Positions 12,791 to 24,300 of a stretch of 64,000 nucleotides of DNA are shown here, piece by piece. The first letter of the stretch is position 1, and the number at the start of each line of letters is the position of its first letter. The notes beneath the pieces were generated by a model that had not been told where the DNA came from, did not search any database, and saw nothing but the letters and a program-made list of their open reading frames with translations. The DNA lies in NCBI GenBank assembly GCA_903813345.2, contig CAIIXF020000005.1, forward strand, positions 39,559,375 through 39,623,374. Reading direction: 5' to 3'. The translations under genes and the position numbers were made by a program. The DNA is from Owenia fusiformis. Lineage: Eukaryota; Annelida; Polychaeta; Sabellida; Oweniidae.

Positions 12791-15121
12791 TGTAGAGATG
12801 GGGACTTTTTCATGGTGGTATTTAAGAGAAGAAAATTCAGGACGTGAAACATGTGCAAGATGGATGGAAGAGGAACCTGTAGATCTTACTGAGACAAAAT
12901 CAAAATGTATATGTAACTTTACACGAAAAGATATTTTATGACTTAATCCTTTTATACTTATAACATATTTGTAGCGACAAATACCATATTTGTATCATAG
13001 CTCATTTCTAGTATATGTAAAACTGTATATTAATTAAAGGTTGTTAGATTTTACTTTATTGTACAGAATCATGCTTAGCATATTGTTTGTTATATTTTAT
13101 TTTATTTTACAAGGTCTGAGTTTGCAATATTCTATCTACTACAGAATGTGACGTCTTGTGATTGTATAAACCGGACTCTAACAAAGGAGGTTATCGTATC
13201 CCAAGGTTGTATCTCATTCTCTTAATGAGTCTAGTGTCTCTTGTACCCAACAGCAGGAAAACATGGTCAATTATGTATTTATTAAACCATGTACTAGGTA
13301 AACCAAAGCAATGCAACTCTAATTTTGGAATAACTCAATTATGGAAGTGTCTGCTTGAATTTGTTGTTGTTCAATGACTGGCATTAGTTCACTCATTTCC
13401 GGATTGCTTTCATTTATCATATCTTCCACTTTTTCAAATATGACTTGCTAATTTGATAAAGACAAGATCTCTAATTTTTGAATGAAATACTTGATGTCCA
13501 GAATCCATACCTCCTTCTGGATCTTGGAGCCTTGCAATTGGAGGATGATCTCGGTTTCACACATTGGACACTCCATCTACACATTATTATGAGAAGATTC
13601 CATCATAATTGCTGTTCAAAAAGAGGGTAACTTTTAGATCACCCTGTACGAGACTGGGCTTAAGATTGGGAGTTAAACTGGTGGTCTTTGTTTGGATTAA
13701 TCAAAGTTGTCACCTTATTCCATGTGCTTTCTTTAAAAGATTTGGTGAGCACCTGTGGGAGAATTGGGTAGATCACATTTCCAGAAATGTTACCGCCTTT
13801 AAGATGTTGTGTAAGACTTTTGAAGTCAATAATCTAATAGGGAAGTAAAGCTACACATTTTTTAAGAGAAAGGTGTGTAATATGATGACCCCCAGGGATT
13901 ACTGTCTCCTTGACAATTTGGTCTTCCAGGGACTTAGTTACAATATTCTCATTATTCCGTTATATTCAATCGGACAACTAAACACTACGAAGGTGAGAAC
14001 TTATCCCTAGAGGACCATAATTCTACATATTCTCAAACTAATTCGCTTCAAAATGTGTCGCTTAACCTCCCTATTATATCTTTGAATTAACTTGTCATAA
14101 GAAGTGTCCCAGTAAATTCATACCTATCCACTTTTATATATAATTGCATTGGATGAATTGAGTTTACTGTTTTAGGGATTTGGGTCGATGTTCGTCAATT
14201 CCATTAAGAGGTCAAGGCTCATTCCATTGTGATGTCATTGATTTTTGCAATATCATAGTCCTAAAAGCTTAAAAATCAGTTTATTTTTCTATAATAAATT
14301 GGTGTACAAGCTTAAGACAAAATGAAATTCTTTGATTGACCTTGAGCCAACAAAAAAGTTGTTTGTAAATCATCTCCATAAATAGTCTTATAATTTACTC
14401 ATTGATCCACAAGAGACTGGTTTCATGTAACATGTGTCCATCGCTCTTGTAATTAAAGTAAATGTGTGGTAGGGCATTCTGGAAGAAACGTTTTGTAAGT
14501 AATATAAATAATTGTATTAGGCTATATATGTAATGTGCATTATTGAAAGGCTAATAAGAAAAAATAAATTATATGCACACATACTAATGTTTTTGCTTTA
14601 TTCATTCTTATAATTCAGTCACATATTATGGTTTATTGAACATGGCATAGGATCCCATCAGATCAGGGAACTTTGTTCATATTATGAGGATCCAATAACA
14701 TCCATGTAGGACCATTTGAAGCTCACACACGCTGTCAAGGTTCATGAGAGATAAAGCCTATCAGTTCCTTTCTACGCAGAGATAGCTTATTATCACATGA
14801 TTAGGAGTGTCTAAGCATTTTGATTGGTGTATATTCCGTATCACATGACACGTGACTAATTTTATGATAATGTTATACGGTGGGCTGTACCACTACGGAG
14901 TCAATAGCAACGATGTGACGTCACTGATTATGTCACTTCTAACTAAGGAAAACAATATGGCGTCATACTATTTCACAAACAAGTACAAATACAACGGTAT
15001 GACATATTCTTTCAAAACAAAATCAAAAATTATAATAGTTACCAGGAGTACAGGGTACTGAACACAATCAACTGACCAAATCAAAATGCTTCAAAATTCC
15101 TAGACATTGTGATAAAATCGT
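12791..15121. other. intergenic stretch between LEMD3 and MRPS25
   Basis: No gene is recognised. It includes a shortened fold-back copy (13498-13552) and a patch at 14830-15060 rich in tcacatgac and tgacgtca-like words. The two neighbouring genes converge on this region. Confidence 0.5.
13498..13552. repeat. shortened copy of the 2335-2598 fold-back family
   Basis: gtccagaatccatacctcct runs directly into ggatcttggagccttgcaat and then ggaggatgatc. Both arm types of the 2335-2598 element are present here, with the roughly 140-bp centre missing. Confidence 0.5.
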
Positions 15122-15262
15122 CATCACACGTTTCAGCTTATGTGATACAGGAAATATTCCACTCGGGTAACAATGTATCACCACTCAAGCTTCGCTTTCG
15201 TGGATGATACAGTATTACCTTTTGTGGAATATTTCCTGTATCACATGCTGAAACGTGTGATA
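15122..15262. repeat. fold-back element with about 38-bp arms
   Basis: The left arm (tcacacgtttcagctta, gatacaggaaatattccac) and the right arm (gtggaatatttcctgtatc, atgctgaaacgtgtga) are near-perfect inverted copies around a centre containing ctcaagcttcgctttcgtgg. It lies 390 bp beyond the MRPS25 stop. Confidence 0.85.
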
Positions 15263-15649
15263 ACTGATAGTATCAAAAGGTGACTACATGATATTCCTTA
15301 GAATTATCAAATATGGGATGTCATTATTGGATGGAGAGTGAATGTCATCCATATCCATATGCAAAATATGAATTCAATGTCAAATAAGACTTATAGTAAA
15401 ATGAATAACAATGAATTGCATAGTTGTGTCTCAGGTAAAACATGAATAATCATCCCTTAATTGGCTGTATGGAAGACTGAGTATCAGTTATTTAGATGGA
15501 GTTCTTTATGTAGTTGCATCTTAGATATAAATTGAATCCAATGACATTTCAAAATAGACGTAGAAACATGAAGTCGATTTCTCCATATAACTATTCAATC
15601 CCATAGGCTCACTGTGAGCCAATAAATAGCACGATTTCAGCCTGAAGGT

Positions 15650-18073
15650 TTATACAAGCACTGATGTCTTTCCTTTTGGAAAAAGTTTACTAAATTCTTC
15701 TTTTGCTTGAACTGAATAGGCTGAACATGGCACTTGGCCAGGAATCTCACATATACATTGTCTTGAATAGCTACTGCCAAAGTTAGCTTCATTTTGTTTC
15801 TTTTGCTTTGCTACAGCTTCAGCTTCTAATGTGGCACTGGAAAAGAGAAATGAATATTTTTAAAAACAAATTATGCAAAAACACCATTTCACTGAGGTTA
15901 AAACCTTTTTCCATATCAATGACAAATATAATACAACTCGAAAACAGTGGCCAAAATCGACCTTCAAGTTTCAAAATTTCATTGTCTGACCTCTTTTAGA
16001 GTTTCCTGACCTGTCCCAAACCTGATCCAAAATTAACAATTTGATATTATTTTGGCCAGTATTGTAAAAAGAGGATTTTGCACCTACATGTATTGGATTT
16101 GCATCTACATATTACTTTGAGGTTTGTTTATGGTTGATTGCCATGTAACATGGCAAAATGCTTATGTACAGGGTGTCAAATAAGTCCCGTCCCCCCTGCT
16201 ACAGCTAAAACCTTAACAGATGGTACCTAGTGTGATATACCATTGGAAAGATCATCCAAAGTTATGTTAACTCAGCATCTCTCAAGTATTTTGGATGAAA
16301 TTTACCTATATTTTTATGATGTCTTTTATAGTTAACGTACCCTCCTTTAAGTAGCTTTTTTGGGTTAAAATGACAAGGATATGACCTCAGAAATACGTCA
16401 AAAAGTTAATCTTTTTCGCATTCCACTTGTTACAAAAAGGTTTTCACCACTTTCCTTGCACCCCTATTTTCTACACATCTAACCCTATCCAGAAATTGGT
16501 TTAATTCATCGCCATAAACATATTTAGTCATCTTTTGGTCCCTTGACCTTTCAATTCTTAAAATCCTGCCAAATACGCCAAATTGCCATGTTTCTAGGCA
16601 TATGGTCACCTCAATTGATACAATGTAAAAATTTGTGAGATTGATTGACATGTGTCAGATATATGCCAATCAACGTAACTTTGGAAGACCTTTCCAATGA
16701 TATATCACACTTGGTACCATATATCTTGGTTTTGGCTGTAGAGGGGGGGGGGCGGGACTTATTTGACACCCTGTATATAAATATTAAATATTTACCGTGA
16801 TTTTCCAACAACTTGATTGAGGTGCTCATATATCTGGAACCTGTCTTTTCCCCATGTGTCAATCAAAACACTTTCACCATCATCTGGAATATCATGTCAA
16901 ATGTAAACAAACTAAAAACCTATCTCGAAAACTAGAAAAAACAACTTATGTGAGAACAACTGTATTATTATCATGGTATCTTTATTTTGTTTATACACAA
17001 TTTGAGATACTATTGTTATACATGTCTGCCACACTATCTTACAGAATTACATTTTCCTTTGCACAAAGTGATTATGATAATTTGTATAACTCACCAAAGT
17101 AACATTTGATGAATGGAGAAGGTGTGAGATTTTTCATCATTACCATCTGAACTCCGGGATTCTTGTACTGTATCTGGGGAAAATGCCAGAACAAGAATTC
17201 TCTGAAAATACATGTACAATTAAAATTACAACACAATTAAATAACAAACTTGACCAATTATATATAAATCTGAATTATATTGCCAGTGTTTTCTAATGTT
17301 ATCTTATACATGTACTGCATTTTCTCAGGAGTTATTCAGTGACCACATGCATGTCTGAAAATGCTATTCTAGAAGACAGTGCAAGAGCACAGAGATCCAG
17401 TTTTAAGGCATCTACTTTAGCTCGTTGCATTTCTTTATACCTTGTATTAAGTAAATGACAAGAAATTTAATTATCCATATCATGTTTGTTCCTTTGTTTT
17501 TACCATGGGCTTTCAACTAGATCCATTCAAGTGTCAATGCTTTACGCTGTCCAGTGCATACAGAAACATATCACTTCTTGGGTAATCAAATGCTGTATAA
17601 TACATAACAGAACAAAACATTTCTACTCAAGTGTTAAAACATACTTGAGCAACCAATCTTATTCAAATTTAATTTATCTAGCATAATTAGCATGCAAGAA
17701 TGTGATCAGATGTTTGAGATTAATTGGTATATTTGTTTGATAGCAACACTGGACAAAACTATGCCTAAATTGTTATGACTGTACTTGCAATGGTGCCCCA
17801 CCCCCATTCTAAACATATGAGTGTAAATAAACAGACGACAACGGATGTGAGCTTACTTCAAGGCTGCTGATCCATGTCATTGCATCTCACCTGTAGGCCT
17901 TTATTTATATATCTGAGATTTTTTGGGTCTACTTACTTTGTACCTTGACTTTTTTCATCCCGAACATTGTAATTCACAGTTACAATTTTGACATTATCTT
18001 TCAAAAGTATTCTACCCTTATCCAGGTACCCGATGGTTCTACGAATAGCTGCAGCACCCTTCTTGAAGGGCAT
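15650..18073 (-). CDS. MRPS25: mitochondrial small ribosomal subunit protein mS25 (MRPS25)
   Basis: Four exons on the minus strand, 18073-17937, 17201-17095, 16883-16796 and 15836-15650, join in phase to give 172 residues. Human mS25 is about the same length. The N terminus MPFKKGAAAIRRTIGYLDKG has the family start and is basic, as expected for a mitochondrially imported ribosomal protein. Exon 2 holds FPQIQYKNPGVQMVMMKNLT, typical of the family's thioredoxin-like core. Exon 4 holds RQCICEIPGQVPC, which matches the cysteine-containing C-terminal signature. The protein is a component of the 28S mitoribosomal subunit. A 605-bp MITE sits in intron 3, starting 23 nt past the exon 3 border. The gene is divergent from the ARMC-like gene with 282 bp between start codons. 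Confidence 0.93.
16169..16773. mobile_element. 605-bp MITE with long terminal inverted repeats, TA target site
   Basis: The element opens cagggtgtcaaataagtccc and closes with its inverse, gggacttatttgacaccctg. The inverted repeat extends about 100 bp on each side (ctacagctaaaacc, gatataccattggaaag, caaagttatg), with some divergence. It is flanked by TA on both sides, as for Tc1/mariner-like elements. There is no transposase frame. It lies in intron 3 of MRPS25. Confidence 0.85.
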
Positions 18074-18355
18074 ATTGTTACGTGAGTCAGCTGTCACTAT
18101 ATGTTAAGGTTAGATAGAAAATACACCAAGATATTTTTGGAAAATGTGAAAATTTAAGAACCGGAAGTGCGACCTAAAAATGGCAGACGTAAAATACGTA
18201 CTTATTTTTGGCATAGTTTCCCCCTGTAATCGTAATAAGCCCAGTGATAACATATGTTATGTGAATATAATGGTCATATATATCGATTATAAAAGTAATA
18301 TACTTTTATTGAAAAAGGTGAATAATAAAATCTTATTTACGACACTGAATGCAGA
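18074..18355. promoter_or_regulatory. bidirectional promoter region MRPS25 / ARMC-like
   Basis: The 282 bp between the two divergent start codons must contain both promoters unless further 5' exons exist. At 18159-18169 the sequence aaccggaagtg matches the ETS/GABP core CCGGAAGT, and the downstream aaaaatggcag resembles a YY1 site. ETS sites are common at vertebrate head-to-head promoters of nuclear genes for mitochondrial proteins; transfer of that rule to this organism is inference. Confidence 0.55.
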
Positions 18356-21300
18356 ATGGCTGACAAGAATATTGTGGGGTCGAAGCTTGCTACTTTATTG
18401 GCATTTTCAGCTGGTGCCTTGTACTTCACCTACCAAATAGGACTTAAACTTGCTAGATCATCTAACACTGAAGACGATGGTATGTTATTTTGAGAGAATC
18501 AATGATTTATTCTTGTAAATTTAGGTTGTTAAGAATGAACTTCTGAAATTAAGAAATGCAATGTTGATCATCTGAGAAGGAATTCACACTTGTATAATGT
18601 ACACTATCCAGTCTCCAGAACCTCAGAATGGTTCTGGTACGTTTCACTCATACTATCAGAACTGTAGAATGCCCTACTTTTACTTCCTGCGAAAGCTATT
18701 TGGATTTTGATAAGTTTCAAAATCTAACATGGCTCTCGAAGTGAGTAACCCTTACCTTCTTCTAAGGCCACTGTATCGTGGCCTTCCAGTACAGATATAT
18801 TCCTGCATGAACAACTGGTAATGTCGTAATCATAAAATTTGAAATCATATGTCCGCCATTTTTCCACATCACAATTTGAATTGCGAGTTTTGGTCTTGTT
18901 ACCTCACCAAAAATTCCAAAACACACACAAAGTGATCAGTGTATTAGTTCACATCTTCTGGATCGCTAACTTAGAATTTACAGCCAGTTACTAATGTCAG
19001 ACGTAACGACATTTCGTCCAGTTTTCGAACATCGCCATTTTTCTTGGAGCCATTTTGTTTTAATTTTAGACGAAATCCTGATGAAATCATGTCATATCTC
19101 ATCAAGGATTTGAGCTGGGTCCGGTTTGATTAATGATTTATTTATCTGGCGATTTTTAAAATATTCAATAAATTTATGACACCCCGGCAGCTTTTTTCAA
19201 ATAGAGTTCACAGTATTCCAGATGAATCCCCTCTAGCCAAGTATTGGCTAGAGACTCGAGTAAAGTAACCCTACTTCACAACTGACATGTATTATTATGT
19301 AGGTGCTTATCTATAGTTGATATTTGTTTTGTTGTTCTCTCTGGAATTAGTTTCATCAAGATGGAATATCCATTCAATTTCAGCTAAACCAAGTAAAATC
19401 TGAATTCCAATTATTCCGTCATGTAAACAATATATAAGCAATGGAATGCTCAAACATACCCAAAAACGAATGGTTTTGCTCAGGATGATATAAACTCAAA
19501 TTACTTTTTTGTCATGATGAAACGCTATATAGTGATGAAACAATCTCAGATGGTGGTCCAGGGGTATGATACTAATTGTATGAGAAGAATTGCATATCTC
19601 TATTGAGTTAGTTTCATCAATGATAAAGATAATTATGAGTTAGTATCATCATCTATTACAGTTCGGGACATAAATAAATGACAGGTGGATTTGCTGAAGT
19701 GAGGATTTCCCATGTTAAAAATAAGAGAATTTTCAAGAGGCCATACATCAGTGGATGAGATTATACAAAATGTAAAATATACAAATTTTAAGGGATATGT
19801 ATCTAGACAATATTGGAAATTATGGGCTTTCAGACGACCATAATTAGGAAATGGTGATCGAAAATCGACCTGTCATTTATTTTTGTCCCCAACTGTAGTT
19901 AATGTTTCCCGAGGGGTGATGATGATAGGGTGTAACCCCCCCTCCCCACCCCCCATAGTATGAAATTGCTTCTTGGATTTATTTTGGTCTACCTAAAGTA
20001 TTACACATTATTACAAGCTACAACAGCAAATCTGCATTTTCATCACAGAGCCAAAATTTATTTTTGGCTTAATGGTGAATTGGTGCTATCGAATACCAAG
20101 CAATTTATCTCTACCTTTCAGAAGCCTAGCCCTTTCAAAAATTGTTCACACTAGATTTATATTAATTCATATATGTGTCAATGAAATAATTGCTACATTA
20201 GTTAAAAGATAGGATTAACATTTTTGATATACTGTTCTGTATAAATATACGGTGCATATAATATGTATTTGCTGAAAATAAGCCTGTAAGCAAGTCCTGT
20301 TTACTCCCAAGAAGTTTCATCACTATATATATTTTGCTGTAAGGTGACCTTCCTAAGGTTATTTAGAACAAATAGGTAGTCTTTTTTGAGATCAAGTAAT
20401 TCATATGGAATAACGTACATAATTTTTATAATATAAATCACAGATTTCTCTGTGTTTATTAATGTAAATCCTGGTTGTGACATATTGTTAGTCTCCAACA
20501 TTTTATGGATGGTGTTCAGTGGTTTGTGTTTGGCATTTGTTGGTTGGTGTATGTAACAAATGCCGTGTAATTTTTGCATGTTGATGCTTTGTACATGTAA
20601 TTATCTTGTTCTGCTGCTTACATTAATATGATATACTATATTCACATTTTATTCTTTACACATTTTACCCATTTATTTTTCCAGAAGAAGAGTCTGAAGA
20701 TGAAGAAGAGGAAGAAGAGGAAGATGAAGGTGAAGTACCTCATGAAGTAGAGCAGAAAGCAAGAGAAACAAGATCCCCTGCACTTTCTATATGTGATCCC
20801 GATGACGTTGGACTTGATGTTGTCACACAAGAGGAGATCAAAAAAGTACTTTTAGATGAGACAAGGTCTAGGTCTGGTACTGTCACTCCAATATCAGGAG
20901 CCCAGTCTCCTTATTACTATGGAGCCCAGTCTCCCAGATCTGGAGCCCAGTCTCCCGTATATTCTCCTTGGGCAGGAGTTCAATCTCCTAGTGCTTATGG
21001 GGCTATGTTGCCAAATGCTGGAGCCCGTTCTCCCGAGCCATTAGAACCCACACAATCTCAAGGCACAATCCAAGGTGCCTCAATACAAAGTGTCCCTCCA
21101 CAGGGTGGCTCAACACAAAGTGTCCCACCACAGGGTGTCTCAATACAGCAAGACCAAGAAGAATCTTTAGAAGACAAAGACGGGACAAATGAATCTCCTT
21201 CTGAGAATCTGGAACAAATTGAAGAACCAACTTTGAAAGCCAGTGAAGTAATACATGTTGAAAGTGAACCACTACCAAGTGCAACAGGACAGAAACAGTA

Positions 21301-24300
21301 TGATGAGACACAGGCAAATAGTGATATCACTCACAGAACTGAGGTGCAAGATTTAGAAAGTTTACCAACAACAGAGCAAGTGCAATTTTTAGAAAGTGCA
21401 ACAGATGAAGTGCAAGATACAAAACCTGCAAGGGAAGAACCAGTAGAAGAAGATTCAGCTGCCACTGCTGCAGTTACAGGTAGTTTGCTTTTAATTTGTT
21501 TACTTAGGTCATTCAAAGTTTATTCCAATCTTGACATCCTGATGATGGGCCTAATGGGCAGGAGGTGAAAAAACAAACATATTGAAAAAACCTTAAGTCA
21601 TTTTATTTATATTTTTCAAAAGTGAATATTCTATAACACCTGGAAAAAGAGTGATTAATAAATTGATCGCCCATTGAGTTCACATGATATTTTGTTATGA
21701 AGACATGACCTGAGCTGATAATGAAATACATGTAGTTTTCAATCTTGGAACTCCTTGCACTACAATATGGTCTATGATAGTAATTTTAAACTGCTATTAT
21801 TATTTGAATTAAATGCAAGTACATTTATGGGCACTTCAGTATTTTGTTTGGTTTCTAAAAATTAGCCGAAATCATAGAATGGAGTTGACATTAAATATAG
21901 GCCTTACTTCAGGATTTCACTGCAATGATTGCTTCAAAACATTGGACATGATGTCTGTTAGCTATATCAGAATAAAAATGTCTGGGCATATCCTCCATAT
22001 AATGTCCTAAATACTGTAAAACTTGTCTACTAGTAATCCGAACACCTCTGGGACCACCCAAAAGTGTTCATATTAGCAGGTATTCACATTTCAATGCTTT
22101 ATAAACATGTAAATTAATGGGAGATAACAAATTTGGGACTGAGAAAAAGTGTTCATATTGAGAGGTGTTCGGATTGGTGAAGTGTTCAGATATACATTTC
22201 ACTGTATAATATCAAAACAGCATATTTTAGAGTTTCTAGCCTCATGGATAACTGCACGTACGCATGCTAAATACTAAAGCAATTAAATGATTCTGTCAGA
22301 TACATGAGATCTAACACTGAGCACTGGATGAAATCTTGCTAAGTGATGGCAAATATATGTGAAGTATCAATTAACAGTATGGCATCATAGTTCCAATATT
22401 TCGCAAATGAATAACCAATTCTGTTAATGCAGAACTTATTTTTCACAATTTCATTTTTCGACCATATACGTATTTAGAATCCTATATCATTCTTTATCGT
22501 ATGATCTGTAAAATGAAGCCTTCTGATTGGTCAGTTCTTGTGCTGTACCAATCTGTATTGCTACTGAGGTTGTCCCCGTTGATCATCTCCGTCGCAATAC
22601 AGAAAATATTGGTACGGAGGGGACAATTTCAGTAGCAATACAGAGGATCACACGATAAAAACGTTATTGAATGATTTGAAGTGCAATACAGGATATATTC
22701 TGTCTCGATATTCTGTATTGGCACTCGACTTCGTCTCGTTCCAATACGGAATTTCTCGAACAGAATATATCCTGTATTGCACTTTAAATCATTCAATAAC
22801 TTATATTATTAAAAATTTAAAAGCATGAGTACATGTACAAACCCATACACATGATGTAGGAGGATGGAACCTGAGTATTATTATTATCAGGATAGGTAAC
22901 AATATGCATGAATGCTTTTAAATCCAGTAAAGAATGACATGGTTCACAAAATTACATTCTCTGGTTCTTTATTTACCAACATAGGGACTGTTCAGATCAT
23001 TATAAAACCATAATGTACTGTTAAATAATGTTTCCACTCAGTTGTCCATATACTTTAATTAAATGCACTGAGATACTCTGATTGGCTTAGACACACTTGG
23101 CATATATGAATGCATAATAATGCAAGGTTCATGTTGTTCAACGATTTTAGCCCTGGACTCAGTGCATTGTGTGCTGAATCATACTATGAAAGTGTTGTTT
23201 AGCGGGAATGCAAAGTTTAGGAAACAACGCGTGAGTGGTATGAAGCAGCTACAATGCATTGAGTCTTGGGCTTAAATTCTTTTCACACATTGCAATTTTT
23301 CTACAAAATCATCCAAAAGGAAAAAAATCACTAAAAGACCACATTTTCAATGAAATTATTTGCAAGTGTCAAGTTAGCAAGTCATCAAAAATCCAATTTG
23401 AAAAGTCCATTCATCACCATGACAACTGTTTAACTAGTGACCTTGCATGTGTTATTGATATTTCACACACTGTTCTATATGTGAAATACTGTGTTCGGAT
23501 TGGCTGGTATCGGACACACCTTGCCTATCTATGTGTGAATGACATTTTAATTTTTGTTTCAACGCTCCACCTGGGTGTCCAGGGGCTTTGGTATTGTAGA
23601 CAAGTCTCAATTTTTATTAATCATTCATTCATTAACGCTATTATCGCTTGATACATTTATACCTTGATAAATGAAAAATATGTCACAAAACTGTGGTAAA
23701 CTGTGTTTGAATTTTGAACAAGGGTCAGGTGCCTAATCGATAGTCTAGCTACAAGCCTTTTTAACCCCCTTCCCCACTACTACACTCTCCGTGTGAGAAG
23801 ATGTGTAGTCAAGTAGAGGTGGGGGGGGGGGTCACAGAGGCTTGTAACTAGACAATAATATACAGATAACATAGCAACCATATTTTAAACTCAGGTTGCT
23901 CATAAACATTTCACTCTTTCAAATATTTGTAGGCTATGTACAAGCATGTACTATATTTCTGCCAAGTTTTGTTATTAGTCTAGACATGTTGTTGTTATTA
24001 TAGACATTTTTTGATCCGTATATTCATTCATTAATGCTGTTAGCACTTTATATATTACATGTCCATAAAGGATAAACATGTCTCATATTTGTTTTGTAGA
24101 GAATGTTCCACTAGATATTTCCCAAGACAGCATAGACCTGATACCTGCCTTAGGAGGCAAAGCAAAGTCCCCCTCCCCTGCTGACAGCCTCAAAGTCCCC
24201 ACTCCTAGCCTCTCTGTGGAGAGCAGCCCTGAGCCTGATAGTCTGGAGGAAGATACGGGTAAATCATTTATACTCTATACATGGAGATTATTTACATGAC

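Noticed and set aside
12266-12795. Long overlapping open frames with repeated CKLHLWYCRGASSIYG-type peptides
   Set aside because: They come from the 29-bp minisatellite, are open in several frames at once, and have no splice or family support.
23259-23651. A 130-codon plus-strand frame in an ARMC intron
   Set aside because: Its phase and position do not fit the gene, and no motif is recognisable.
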